Assembly: GCA_040219575.1 (NCBI GenBank)
Contig: JAVJSD010000027.1
Coordinates: 70,775-134,774 of the forward strand
Direction of reading: 5' to 3'
DNA: 64,000 bases
Origin: JAVJSD01 sp040219575
GTDB lineage: Bacteria; Planctomycetota; Planctomycetia; Pirellulales; Pirellulaceae
This document shows positions 1-12,764 of the stretch, piece after piece (the stretch's first letter is position 1; every line of letters begins with the position of its first letter). The notes beneath the pieces are model-generated. The model was given only the letters and a program-made list of their open reading frames with translations, was not told where the DNA came from and ran no database searches. The translations under genes and the position numbers were made by a program.

Positions 1-1908
<1,908 letters not shown>

Positions 1909-2197
1909 GAAGGGGACTTTCCAGGGGCGGAGCGGGCATCACGCCAGCGCGGAACGTGTCATTCGCCGGTCGTCGGCGGGGTCGGGTCCTTCCTCACAGC
2001 GAGCCGGCCCAACGGGACCATCGTAGCATGAACAACCGACGCTCCGCATGGGCGCGGGAGACGTCCGGCGCCGGCCAAAGGGGGGCGTGAGGCGGGCGCG
2101 TACTTCGCTACAATGCAGCCCATGCGGCAACCGACTTACTGTTGGCGGACGCCTGTCCGCCGAACGTTTCCGCCGCCGTTTGCTCGAGGAAGTGAAC

Positions 2198-3109
2198 GTG
2201 ACCGCTACGCTGCTCGACGGTCGAGCGATCTCCCGCCAGATCCGCGACGAGATCGCGCTCGACGTGAACGATTTCCTCGAGAACAACGGCACGACGCCCA
2301 CGTTGGCCGCCGTGCTGGTGGGAGACGACGCGGCCAGTGAGGTTTACATCCGCAACAAGCGGAAGGCCTGCGAGCACGCTGGCATCGAGAGCAAGTTGCA
2401 CCGCCTGCCCGGCGACACGTCGCAAGACGAACTGCTGGAGGTCGTGGCCCGGCTGAACCGCGACGACGAGGTGCATGGCATCCTGGTGCAGTTGCCGCTG
2501 CCGGCGCACATCACCGAGTCGCGGATCCTCGACGCGGTGCACCCGCTGAAGGACGTCGATTGCTTCCACCCGGACAACGTCGGCCGGTTGTCGCAGGGGC
2601 GGCCGCGGTTTCTTCCCTGCACACCCCACGGCGTGCAGCAATTGCTGCATCGCTCGGGCGTCGTCGTGCATGGCAAGGAGGTCGTGGTAGTGGGCCGTAG
2701 CGAGATCGTCGGCAAGCCGATGGCGATGATGCTGATGCAGCGCGATTCGGAGTGCGGCCCGACGGCCGCCAACGCCACGGTCACCGTCTGCCACAGCCGC
2801 ACGCCGAACCTGGCCGACGTGACCCGTCGGGCCGACGTGCTGATCGTGGCGATCGGGCGGGCGAAATTCATCACCGGCGAGATGGTCAAGCCCGGCGCGG
2901 CGGTGGTCGACGTGGGCATGAATCGCATCGAGGAGGGATTGTGCGGCGACGTCGACTTCGAGCAGGTGCGGCAGGTGGCGGGTCATCTGACGCCCGTCCC
3001 CGGCGGCGTCGGCCCGCTGACGGTGACCATGTTGCTGCGGAACACGCTCACGGCGGCCGAGCAGCAGTTGATCTATCTCACTTCGCAGATCGACGACCGC
3101 ACGCCGTAG
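2198..3109 (+). CDS. folD: Methylenetetrahydrofolate dehydrogenase/cyclohydrolase FolD
   Basis: Bifunctional cytosolic enzyme of one-carbon metabolism. It oxidises 5,10-methylene-THF to methenyl-THF and hydrolyses that to 10-formyl-THF, feeding purine and formyl-Met synthesis. The 303-residue product has the family motifs in order: 'YIRNKRKACEHAGI' with the catalytic Lys, 'GILVQLPLP', 'DVDCFHPDNVG', 'PCTPHGV', the NADP-binding stretch 'VVGRSEIVGKPMAMML', and C-terminal 'PVPGGVGPLTV'. A GTG start at 2198 is chosen because a GAGGA ribosome-binding site ends 7 bases upstream and the protein then begins 'TATLLDGRAISR', as FolD should. An in-frame GTG at 2192 sits too close to that site. A variant is Cys in 'DVDCFHP', where Gly is usual. 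It converges on the MarR gene, with stop codons 30 bp apart. Confidence 0.97.
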   Translation: MTATLLDGRAISRQIRDEIALDVNDFLENNGTTPTLAAVLVGDDAASEVYIRNKRKACEHAGIESKLHRLPGDTSQDELLEVVARLNRDDEVHGILVQLPLPAHITESRILDAVHPLKDVDCFHPDNVGRLSQGRPRFLPCTPHGVQQLLHRSGVVVHGKEVVVVGRSEIVGKPMAMMLMQRDSECGPTAANATVTVCHSRTPNLADVTRRADVLIVAIGRAKFITGEMVKPGAAVVDVGMNRIEEGLCGDVDFEQVRQVAGHLTPVPGGVGPLTVTMLLRNTLTAAEQQLIYLTSQIDDRTP

Positions 3110-3139
3110 ACGTGACTGCGCCGGTTACGAATCCGCGAT

Positions 3140-3583
3140 TTACGAATCGGCGGCGCGGCGATTGTCGCGCATGCGTTCGGGCACGCGGGCCAACAGCTCC
3201 ATCAAGTGCGAACACTCGGCGTCGTCGAAGGCGGCGGCCAGTTCGGTTTGCAGCACCTCGGCGTCTTGTTCGCGCAGTTGCTGTTGCAGCCGCCTGCCGG
3301 CCGCGGTGAGGAAGATGCAGCGCGCCCGCCGGTCCTCGGCGTGGGGCCGCCGCTGAATCAGCTTGCGCTGCTCCAGCCGCGTGAGCATGCCGGTGATGGT
3401 GTTGGGATCGGAATACACGCGTTCGACCAACTCGCGCTGCGTCAGCCCTTCGGTCTCGGCGACGACGGTCAGCACGACGAACTGATCGGCGGTCACGCCG
3501 AACTGCGCGAAGTGTTGATTGGCGCGGCGGTGAAACGTGAGATACGCCCCCCGCAGCCGCATCGCCAGAGTTTCGCCAAACAT
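3140..3583 (-). CDS. MarR-family transcriptional regulator
   Basis: This 147-residue protein has MarR length and layout: N-terminal dimerisation helix, a winged helix-turn-helix (about residues 30-100) and a C-terminal helix. The recognition region reads 'TQRELVERVYSDPNTITGML' followed by 'LEQRKLIQRRPHAEDRRARC', the wing with the Asp-Arg-Arg typical of MarR proteins ('DxRxxxxxLT'), then 'IFLTAAGRRL'. It lies 45 bp downstream of ilvD on the same strand and is probably co-transcribed with it. Its ligand and target are not visible; autoregulation or control of ilvD is possible but not shown. The start at 3583 has only a weak GGAA upstream. Confidence 0.9.
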   Translation of the reverse strand: MFGETLAMRLRGAYLTFHRRANQHFAQFGVTADQFVVLTVVAETEGLTQRELVERVYSDPNTITGMLTRLEQRKLIQRRPHAEDRRARCIFLTAAGRRLQQQLREQDAEVLQTELAAAFDDAECSHLMELLARVPERMRDNRRAADS

Positions 3584-3628
3584 GAGCCGTTCCGGTTTGT
3601 GAATTCGCAGGCCGAGCGCCGCCGCCGA

Positions 3629-5311
<1,683 letters not shown>

Positions 5312-5571
5312 CGGAGGAAGGGCTCCAGTCGGGCGAGGGAAAACGGGCATTTTAGATCGCCAGTGCGGACAGTTCCAGGAGAGCGCGGCGACGATGCGGG
5401 TTCGCTCGCGCGCTTCACCGATCCAAACACAATGCGCCAGCGAGTGAACTGCGGTTCAAAGGCGGGCCGGGAAACCCACTTGCTTGCGCCGCGTGCTCGT
5501 AGGCCCGTCAAGGGATCGCCTCCGTTTGAGCGAACGTCAGGGAAGCACGAACGCGAGGGGGACGAACGCCA

Positions 5572-5680
5572 GGGGGACAGGCACATTTTTCGGCGGCGGC
5601 GGTTTGCTGAAGTCGGGTAGGCTCGCGCCGAAAAATGAGCCAGTCCCCGCTCGAGTTCCGAGCAATGAGCCAGTCCCCGG
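5572..5680. repeat. REP-like palindromic intergenic repeat
   Basis: The 447 bp between ilvD and rpsI hold no credible gene. They contain 'GGGGGACAGGCACATTTTT' (5572-5590), an imperfect inverted copy 'AAAAATGAGCCAGTCCCC' (5631-5648), and a further direct copy 'CAATGAGCCAGTCCCCGG' (5663-5680). The arms match as AAAAATGWGCCWGTCCCC. I recall the GGACAGGCACATTTTT text as a common intergenic repeat in planctomycetes, possibly related to REP elements mobilised by Y1 transposases; that is memory, not a search. An 'AAATGTCCCCC' fragment near 49970 may be a stray relative. Confidence 0.6.
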
Positions 5681-5694
5681 GCGGGCGGCGCATG

Positions 5695-5729
5695 AAAAAC
5701 GGTCCGCGCGATGCAACATCCCGCGGACC
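5695..5729 (-). terminator. Rho-independent terminator after rpsI
   Basis: On the minus strand an 8-bp GC-rich stem, GGTCCGCG / CGCGGACC, with a 13-base loop spans 5729-5701. It is followed directly by GTTTTTC. It begins 33 bp after the rpsI stop codon, the expected place to end the rplM-rpsI transcript. Confidence 0.7.
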
Positions 5730-5761
5730 GATTTGAATGGCTCGATGGCGTCGGCGAGGCG

Positions 5762-6175
5762 TCAGCGTTTCGAGAACTGCACGCCGCGGCGGGCGCCGCG
5801 CAGTCCGTACTTCTTGCGTTCCTTCATTCGCGAATCGCGCGTCAGGAAGCCGCCGTCGCGCAGCGGGGGGAACAATTCGCTGTCGTAGCTCACCAGGGCG
5901 CGGGCGATTCCCATCCGGCAGGCGCCGGACTGTCCCGTCGCGCCGCCGCCGGTGACGCGGATCAGCACATCGACCGCCGTCTCCTGGCCGGTATCGAGGA
6001 TCGGGCCCAACAGCGAGTTGCGGTCTTGAATGTTGGGGAAGTACTCCTCCAACGGGCGCTTGTTGATGAGGATCTTGCCGGAGCCTGCTCGCACGCGAAC
6101 GCGGGCCACGGAAGACTTGCGACGGCCGGTGCCGAGCGCGTCGCCGTTGATCTTATCCTTCTTCACCGCCATCAT
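5762..6175 (-). CDS. rpsI: 30S ribosomal protein S9
   Basis: The 137-residue product carries all S9 signatures: 'GTGRRKSSVARVRVRAGSGK' near the N-terminus, 'TGGGATGQSGACRMGIARAL' in the middle, and the C-terminal tail 'LTRDSRMKERKKYGLRGARR' ending in 'QFSKR', which reaches the P-site tRNA in the ribosome. Two adjacent ATG codons (6175 and 6172) are both possible starts; GGAG lies about 11 bases upstream. It is the second gene of the conserved rplM-rpsI operon, with 160 bp between the genes, longer than usual, and is followed by a clear terminator. Confidence 0.98.
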   Translation of the reverse strand: MMAVKKDKINGDALGTGRRKSSVARVRVRAGSGKILINKRPLEEYFPNIQDRNSLLGPILDTGQETAVDVLIRVTGGGATGQSGACRMGIARALVSYDSELFPPLRDGGFLTRDSRMKERKKYGLRGARRGVQFSKR

Positions 6176-6310
6176 CGCTGGGCAATCTCCGGTCGAACGA
6201 GCTTACGTTGGATTCGTTGGGTGGTCGTGGATGACGGAGGTTTTCGTCCGTCGAAACACGGTTGTTTTTTGCACTCGACGGACGAGGACATCCATCGTAC
6301 TGGGGCGATT

Positions 6311-6339
6311 CGGTTGCGTCCTAGTCGGTTGCGTCCTAG
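6311..6339. repeat. 15-bp tandem duplication across the rplM stop codon
   Basis: CGGTTGCGTCCTAGT at 6311-6325 is repeated directly as CGGTTGCGTCCTAG at 6326-6339. The second copy contains the rplM stop codon (CTA at 6336-6338 on this strand), so the first copy is a duplicate of the 3' end of rplM placed just beyond its stop. It looks like a small slippage duplication. Confidence 0.8.
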
Positions 6340-6806
6340 GCGCCCGCCTCTTGGCCGTTAGGCTTTTTCTTTCCGAGCTCCACTTTTTTGGGCTGTTGAG
6401 CCTGGTGGTTGTGGTCGGGGCCGGTGTAAATCTTCAGTTTGGCGAGCATCTTGCGCCCCAACTTGTTCTTGGGAAGCATGCGGCGGACCGCCTCGCGGAG
6501 CACGTCGGCGGGTTTCCGCTCGATCCGGCTGCCGACCGATTCGGTCCGCAGGCCGGGGTAGCCCGTGTACCAGGTGTACCGCTTCTGGTCCCACTTGCGG
6601 CCGCTGAACTGCACCTTTTCGGCGTTGACGACGATCACGAAATCGCCGGTGTCCACGTGCGGCGTATAGGTCGGGCGGTGTTTGCCCATCAAGATCACGG
6701 CGATGTCGCTGGCCAGGCGGCCGACAATCTGCTCGTCGGCATCGACGAGGAACCATTTCTTCGTCAGTTCGCCGTTTTTGGCCATGTACGTCTTGGTGCC
6801 AGCCAC
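6336..6806 (-). CDS. rplM: 50S ribosomal protein L13
   Basis: Early-assembly 50S protein of 156 residues. Typical L13 blocks are visible: 'WFLVDADEQIVGRLASDIA', 'LMGKHRPTYTPHVDTGDFV', 'VVNAEKVQFSGRKWDQK', 'AVRRMLPKNKLGRKMLAKLK' and 'IYTGPDHNHQAQQPKKVEL'. The start is GTG at 6806, supported by GGAGG eight bases upstream and by the family N-terminus ('TKTYMAKNGEL'). The C-terminal 'KKKPNGQEAGA' is slightly longer than in E. coli. First gene of the rplM-rpsI operon, divergent from the transhydrogenase operon. Confidence 0.98.
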   Translation of the reverse strand: MAGTKTYMAKNGELTKKWFLVDADEQIVGRLASDIAVILMGKHRPTYTPHVDTGDFVIVVNAEKVQFSGRKWDQKRYTWYTGYPGLRTESVGSRIERKPADVLREAVRRMLPKNKLGRKMLAKLKIYTGPDHNHQAQQPKKVELGKKKPNGQEAGA

Positions 6807-7100
6807 CGTTCAATCCTCCAAAGGGCGACGCGGGCGGATCCGACTTGTGCGGATCACGGCCTCGATTCGACGCCGATAAATTACCTGTATCTGTTCATGC
6901 GGACGGGGCGGTGGGAAAGGCGGCGGCCGCCCTCTTCGCCCCCGCACCACCGGGAAGCTTCGCAATTTGGCAAACCGCTCAATTTACCGCCTGAGGGAAA
7001 AGGGTACAAGGGATACCTGCCAAATCCCCCGCAACGTGGTACAAGATGACCATTCCCACAGCCGCCTTGATCGAACGAGCCCCTCTGCAAGCCGACGGCC
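6807..7100. other. Divergent intergenic region, rplM / pntAA
   Basis: These 294 bp separate the starts of rplM (minus) and pntAA (plus), so both promoters should lie here. Apart from the GGAGG site for rplM (about 6815-6819 on the minus strand), I see no convincing -35/-10 pair and no conserved RNA motif. Confidence 0.5.
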
Positions 7101-8510
7101 ATGAAAGTCGCAGTCCTCAAAGAGACGTTTCCCGGTGAACGGCGGGTGGCGCTGGTCCCTGGAAGTGTGCCGCAATTGGTCAAGGCGGGCCTGGAAGTGG
7201 TGGTCGAGCAGGGGGCCGGGCAGGCGGCGGGTTACCCGGATACGGCCTACGTGGCCAAGGGAGCGACGATCGTCGAGGGCCGCGAGGCCGCCCTCGGGGC
7301 CGACGTGCTGCTGCAAGTGCGGGCCCTGGGCGCCAATCAGCCCCAAACCAGTCAAGAGATCGGGCGCCTGCGCCCCGGACAGATCGTGCTGGCCATGTGC
7401 GACCCGCTCGGCGCGGCCGAGGAGGTCCGCCAGGCCGCCGACACGGGCGCCGCCGTCTTCGCCCTGGAGATGATCCCCCGCATCACCCGGGCCCAGAGCA
7501 TGGATGTGCTTTCCTCGATGGCCACCATCGCCGGCTATCGAGCCGTGCTGCTGGCCGCCTACGAACTTCCCCGGATGCTGCCCATGATCACCTACGCCGC
7601 CGGCATGCTGCGGCCCGCGCGGGTGTTCATCGTCGGCGCCGGCGTGGCGGGACTGCGGGCGATCGCCACGGCCAAGGCGCTCGGCGCGGCGGTGCAAGCG
7701 CACGACATTCGCCCCACCAGCCGCGAGGAAGTGCAAAGCGTGGGCGCCAAGTTCGTGGAATTGAAGATCGAAGGGGAGACACAAGACAAAGGGGGCTACG
7801 CCAAGGCCCTCACCGAGGCCGACTACCAGCGGCAGCGGGAGTTGATCGCCGACGTGGCCGCCGAGAGCGACGTGGTCATCACCACGGCGGCCATTCCGGG
7901 CCGCCAGTCGCCGCTGCTGGTGACCGCTGCGGCGGTGGAGCGGATGCCGCAAGGCGCGGTGATTATCGACCTGGGCGCGGAGCGGGGCGGGAATTGCGAA
8001 CTGACGCAGGCCGATCAGCGAGTCGAAGCGCACGGCGTGACGATTCTCGGCCCGACCAATCTGCCGGCGGAAATTCCAGGACACGCCAGCGAGATGTTCT
8101 CCAGCAACCTCACCAAGTTGCTGACTTACATCGTCAAGGACGGCAAGATCGACCTCGACGCGGACGATGAAATCATCCGCGACACGCTGGTCGCCAAGGG
8201 AGGCGAAGTCACCAACGCCCGCCTCCGCGGCATCCTCAACTTGCCGCCGCTCGAGAAACCGGCGCCCCCCGCCTCGTCAGAAGAGAAATCGTCGGAAGAC
8301 AAGCTGACCGGCACCGCCTCCAGCTTCAGCGACGACACGCTCAACGTGGGCGACTTGGGCGGGGGCGACTTGGGCGGGGGCGACCAGGGCGAGGGCGAAG
8401 ACAAGGCGGACAATGGGGGATCTGTGGGCGATATCTCGCTGAGCGAACCGACTGACGATCCCGACGATGACGCCACGGATAATGATGCCAAGAAGGAGGA
8501 CGCGTCGTGA
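7101..8510 (+). CDS. pntAA: NAD(P) transhydrogenase alpha subunit part 1 (NAD-binding)
   Basis: Cytosolic NAD(H)-binding domain I of proton-translocating transhydrogenase, which couples hydride transfer between NADH and NADP+ to proton movement. It begins 'MKVAVLKETFPGERRVALVP', the alanine-dehydrogenase/PNT N-terminal signature. The Rossmann motif is 'VFIVGAGVAGLRAIATAKAL' (GAGVAGL at 179-185), followed by 'DIRPTSREEVQSVGAKFVEL' and 'GYAKALTEADYQRQRELIAD', both typical of PntA. The catalytic region ends near residue 385. The last ~85 residues are an unusual Ser/Asp/Glu/Gly-rich acidic tail with repeated 'GGGD' units. The stop overlaps the start of pntAB (GTGA), so translation is coupled. The start has only a weak ribosome-binding site. 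Confidence 0.95.
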   Translation: MKVAVLKETFPGERRVALVPGSVPQLVKAGLEVVVEQGAGQAAGYPDTAYVAKGATIVEGREAALGADVLLQVRALGANQPQTSQEIGRLRPGQIVLAMCDPLGAAEEVRQAADTGAAVFALEMIPRITRAQSMDVLSSMATIAGYRAVLLAAYELPRMLPMITYAAGMLRPARVFIVGAGVAGLRAIATAKALGAAVQAHDIRPTSREEVQSVGAKFVELKIEGETQDKGGYAKALTEADYQRQRELIADVAAESDVVITTAAIPGRQSPLLVTAAAVERMPQGAVIIDLGAERGGNCELTQADQRVEAHGVTILGPTNLPAEIPGHASEMFSSNLTKLLTYIVKDGKIDLDADDEIIRDTLVAKGGEVTNARLRGILNLPPLEKPAPPASSEEKSSEDKLTGTASSFSDDTLNVGDLGGGDLGGGDQGEGEDKADNGGSVGDISLSEPTDDPDDDATDNDAKKEDAS

Positions 8511-9058
8511 ACAATCGACGTGGTTTACTGTTGGCGATGACGCCCGTGTTGGGGCTGTTGCTGGTCGCCGGGTTGTCGCTGGCGCAAGACGACAGCAAGG
8601 ACGTGAGCCAGAAGGCGCTCCGCAAGGAGTTGACGCAGGAAGCCAAGGGGGCGAGCCCGTCGCGGCCCGTCGCGATGGAGCCGCCCAAGACCGCGGATAG
8701 CGACGCGCCCAGCACCTCGCCGTCCAGCACCTCGACGCCGACGCCCCCTCCGGCCGAGAGCACCAGCGGCGAATCGAACCGCTCGCAAGTGCTCATCGCC
8801 AGCCTGACGATCTTCGCCCTGGCGGTTTTCGTGGGCTTCGAGGTCATCACCAAGGTGCCCCCCACGCTGCACACACCCTTGATGTCGGGCTCCAACGCCA
8901 TCAGCGGCATCACGCTGGTGGGGGCGGTGATTCTGGCGGCTCGCAGTCTGTATTTCTCGCCGTTTATCGCCTTTTTGGCGGTGATCCTGGCCACCGTCAA
9001 CGTCGTCGGCGGTTTCCTGGTCACGCACCGCATGCTGGCCATGTTCAAGAAGAGGTAA
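8507..9058 (+). CDS. pntAB: NAD(P) transhydrogenase alpha subunit part 2 (membrane)
   Basis: Short membrane half of the alpha subunit, part of the proton channel. The C-terminal ~90 residues contain the three expected helices: 'VLIASLTIFALAVFVGFEVI', then 'SNAISGITLVGAVILAA' and 'FIAFLAVILATVNVVGGFLV', with the family's 'PPTLHTPLMSGSNAISGI'. The start is GTG at 8507, overlapping the pntAA stop, with a perfect AAGGAGGA at 8493-8500. At 183 residues it is about twice the usual length. An extra N-terminal signal-like helix (residues 6-26, 'LLLVAGLSLAQ') is followed by a 60-residue Ser/Thr/Pro linker before the conserved part. The position in the operon leaves little doubt about identity. Confidence 0.92.
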   Translation: MNNRRGLLLAMTPVLGLLLVAGLSLAQDDSKDVSQKALRKELTQEAKGASPSRPVAMEPPKTADSDAPSTSPSSTSTPTPPPAESTSGESNRSQVLIASLTIFALAVFVGFEVITKVPPTLHTPLMSGSNAISGITLVGAVILAARSLYFSPFIAFLAVILATVNVVGGFLVTHRMLAMFKKR

Positions 9059-9061
9059 GCC

Positions 9062-10504
<1,443 letters not shown>

Positions 10505-10510
10505 TACAAG

Positions 10511-10558
10511 CACGCGGCGCAAGCAACACGCAGCGCAAGCAACACGCAGCGCAAGCAA
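10511..10558. repeat. 16-bp tandem repeat, three copies
   Basis: CACGCRGCGCAAGCAA occurs three times in direct tandem (10511-10526, 10527-10542, 10543-10558), starting 6 bp after the pntB stop. The first copy differs by one base. It is a simple local duplication; no function is evident. Confidence 0.85.
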
Positions 10559-10617
10559 GTGGGTTTTTCCGGGCGTTTGAGCCGCAACGCACTCGCCCGC
10601 GCGTCCTTCTTGGCGCA

Positions 10618-10713
10618 AATTGAAATCATCGAATCGGCACGATCTCTTGTAGCGGAACTCACCAGAGTTCCGAAAGTCGCCCCAGTGCTCGGAAGTCTGG
10701 CGACTTCCGCTAC
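10618..10713. mobile_element. Dispersed palindromic element, copy A
   Basis: The core 10649-10713 (65 bp) is bounded by GTAGC and GCTAC, which pair. It contains two internal hairpins, GGAACTC.../GAGTTCC and GGAAGTC-TGGC-GACTTCC, giving a three-way-junction fold. A left flank from about 10618 matches copy D ('CATCGAA..GGCACG'). Related copies are at 13618, 26881, 45915 and 51331. It lies in the 353-bp gap between pntB and the methyltransferase, which otherwise holds only the 16-bp tandem repeat. Confidence 0.75.
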
Positions 10714-10857
10714 GGGATTTCAAACGGAAGCTCTTGTTCGCTCCACACGATTCGGAGATGGCCTTAGTTGCGCTGGGGCCTTCGAAGTGCTATCATCAGA
10801 CGAATTCCGGTGAGCGAGAAACGATCGCGTCGGCCTGTCAGGCATGGAGCATCCCGC

Positions 10858-12714
10858 ATGGATGAGCTTCTCAATACGATTCGTCTCGGGGATTGCATCG
10901 AACAGATGAACGCCCTGCCGGCGGGCAGCGTCGACCTGGCGTTCGCCGATCCGCCGTTCAACATCGGCTACCAATACGATGTGTACGACGACCGGCTGGA
11001 GCACGAGCGATACCTCGAGTGGTCGTCGAAATGGATCGCGGCGGTGCACCGCGTGCTCAAGCCCACCGGCACGTTCTGGTTGGCGATCGGCGATGAATAC
11101 GCCGCCGAATTGAAGCTGGAAAGCCAGCGGCTCGGCTTCACTTGCCGCAGTTGGGTCGTGTGGTACTACACGTTCGGCGTCAATTGCAGGCGGAAGTTCA
11201 CCCGTTCGCACGCCCACCTGTTCTACTTCGTGAAGGACGCCGAGGCGTTCACCTTTCGCGACGACGACCTCGACAACCGCGTCCCCTCGGCCCGCGAGCT
11301 CGTCTACAACGACCGGCGGGCCAATCCCCAGGGCCGCCTGCCCGACGACACCTGGATCATTCGCCCGGCCGATGTGGTGGGCGAACTGGTCGGCGACGAC
11401 GACGAAACCTGGTCGCCCGACTTGTTGCCGCCGCCGAGCGACGCCGATCGGACCTTCACCCTCCGGCCGCAAGACCTCGACCAGTGCTTCCAACCGCAGG
11501 AGAACACCTGGTATTTTCCGCGGGTGGCGGGCACCTTCAAGGAACGGGCCGGCTTCCATGGCTGCCAGATGCCGGAGCAGTTGCTGGGACGCATCATCCG
11601 CACCTGCTCGCATCCCGGCGAGCTCGTGCTCGATCCGTTTTCGGGCAGCGCCACCACGCTGGCCGTGGCCAAGAAGCTGGGCCGCCGCTACGTCGGCTTC
11701 GACCTGTCGGAGGACTACGTGAAGTATGGACGCACGCGGCTGAGCACGATCCGCGTCGGCGACCGTCTCGACGGCTCTCCCGAACCGACCAAGAGCGCTC
11801 CCAAGACCGGCGAAGACCCCAACGCCCACGCGAAGAAGAAGGCGATCAAAGCGGAAAGCAAGCAGCAGCGCGACGCCCGGGCCCGCGCGGAGCAACTCGC
11901 GGCGCGGGAGCGGCAATACGATGAAGCGCAAATGACGCTCACGCTGCACGGCTTGGTGGAGGCGTTTCGCCTGACGCACGACGGCTACTCGGCCGACCGC
12001 GTCGTGACCGACCCCGAACTGAATCGCGAATTCGTCGGCGCCTGCGAACGGTTGGGCCTGGTGGGCGACGCGCGGACGTGGAACCTGCTGCTATTTCGGC
12101 TTCGCAAGGCGGGCGAGCTGGCGCACATCGAAACGGCCAATCGCACGCAGATCGCCTGGGAGGCCTGCGACGACTACTGCTTCGCCAGCGAGATCACCCT
12201 GCAGCGGATGCTCGACGACCATGCCGCCCGCAGTCTCGACGAAATCCTCTGCGATCCGGTGTTGGCGGCGGAGTTCGACCGGGCCGCGCAGCGATTGGCG
12301 CCGGGCTTCACCCCGCACGAGTACCGCTGGGCCGCCTTGCGTTTGCGAAAGGAGGCCAAGATGGCCCGCAGCCGCGCCGCGGTGCTGAGTCCGCCTTCGC
12401 GCATCGGCGAGATGGTTCCCGTTGAACAGCTCGCGCTCGACGCGCTGCCGGAAGGCCCGGGGCTGTACATTGTGAGCGAGAACCGCGCCAACAAGCTGTA
12501 CGTCGGCGAGGCCATGAATCTGCGTCGCCGCTTGACGCGGCAGTTCGGCGGCGAGCCGTTGGCCGAGTGGTCGCGGCTGTCGAAGACGGTGCTGGTGCAG
12601 ACATTGGAAATCGACCACCTCAAGGCGGGCAAGCTCGCCTGGCAGAGCTGTTTCGTGAAGAAATTCAAGCAGCGGCCGCGGCTGAACTACTTTGAACTCT
12701 GGTCGGCGTCGTAA
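10858..12714 (+). CDS. Beta-class DNA N6-adenine/N4-cytosine methyltransferase fused to GIY-YIG-like domain
   Basis: A 618-residue fusion. Residues 1-300 are an SAM-dependent amino-methyltransferase of the beta order: catalytic 'FADPPFNIGYQY' (DPPF 31-34) first, a target-recognition segment in between, and the SAM site 'DPFSGSATTLAVAKKLGRRY' (259-278) last. Residues 300-360 are a charged, Lys/Glu/Ala-rich linker. Residues 384-423 and 466-505 are a duplicated helical module, 'DPELNREFVGACERLGL' versus 'DPVLAAEFDRAAQRLAP', each ending in 'LRLRKEA' or 'FRLRKAG'. The C-terminus has a GIY-YIG-like pattern: 'PGLYIV' (534-539), 'KLYVGEAMNLRRRL' (546-559) and 'VKKFKQRPRLNY'. The position of the usual metal-binding Glu appears to be Gln596. 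ATG at 10858 has GGAG eight bases upstream. No restriction endonuclease gene is adjacent. Nuclease activity is uncertain; the methyltransferase call is strong. Confidence 0.88.
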   Translation: MDELLNTIRLGDCIEQMNALPAGSVDLAFADPPFNIGYQYDVYDDRLEHERYLEWSSKWIAAVHRVLKPTGTFWLAIGDEYAAELKLESQRLGFTCRSWVVWYYTFGVNCRRKFTRSHAHLFYFVKDAEAFTFRDDDLDNRVPSARELVYNDRRANPQGRLPDDTWIIRPADVVGELVGDDDETWSPDLLPPPSDADRTFTLRPQDLDQCFQPQENTWYFPRVAGTFKERAGFHGCQMPEQLLGRIIRTCSHPGELVLDPFSGSATTLAVAKKLGRRYVGFDLSEDYVKYGRTRLSTIRVGDRLDGSPEPTKSAPKTGEDPNAHAKKKAIKAESKQQRDARARAEQLAARERQYDEAQMTLTLHGLVEAFRLTHDGYSADRVVTDPELNREFVGACERLGLVGDARTWNLLLFRLRKAGELAHIETANRTQIAWEACDDYCFASEITLQRMLDDHAARSLDEILCDPVLAAEFDRAAQRLAPGFTPHEYRWAALRLRKEAKMARSRAAVLSPPSRIGEMVPVEQLALDALPEGPGLYIVSENRANKLYVGEAMNLRRRLTRQFGGEPLAEWSRLSKTVLVQTLEIDHLKAGKLAWQSCFVKKFKQRPRLNYFELWSAS

Positions 12715-12764
12715 CGTGGGCTCGGTGTCGATGCACAAACAACAATTCATGAAAGCGACGCACG

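Noticed and set aside
10511..10558. Three tandem 16-bp repeats considered as a CRISPR or attachment-site array
   Set aside because: There are no spacers and the unit is too short; a simple slippage duplication explains it.
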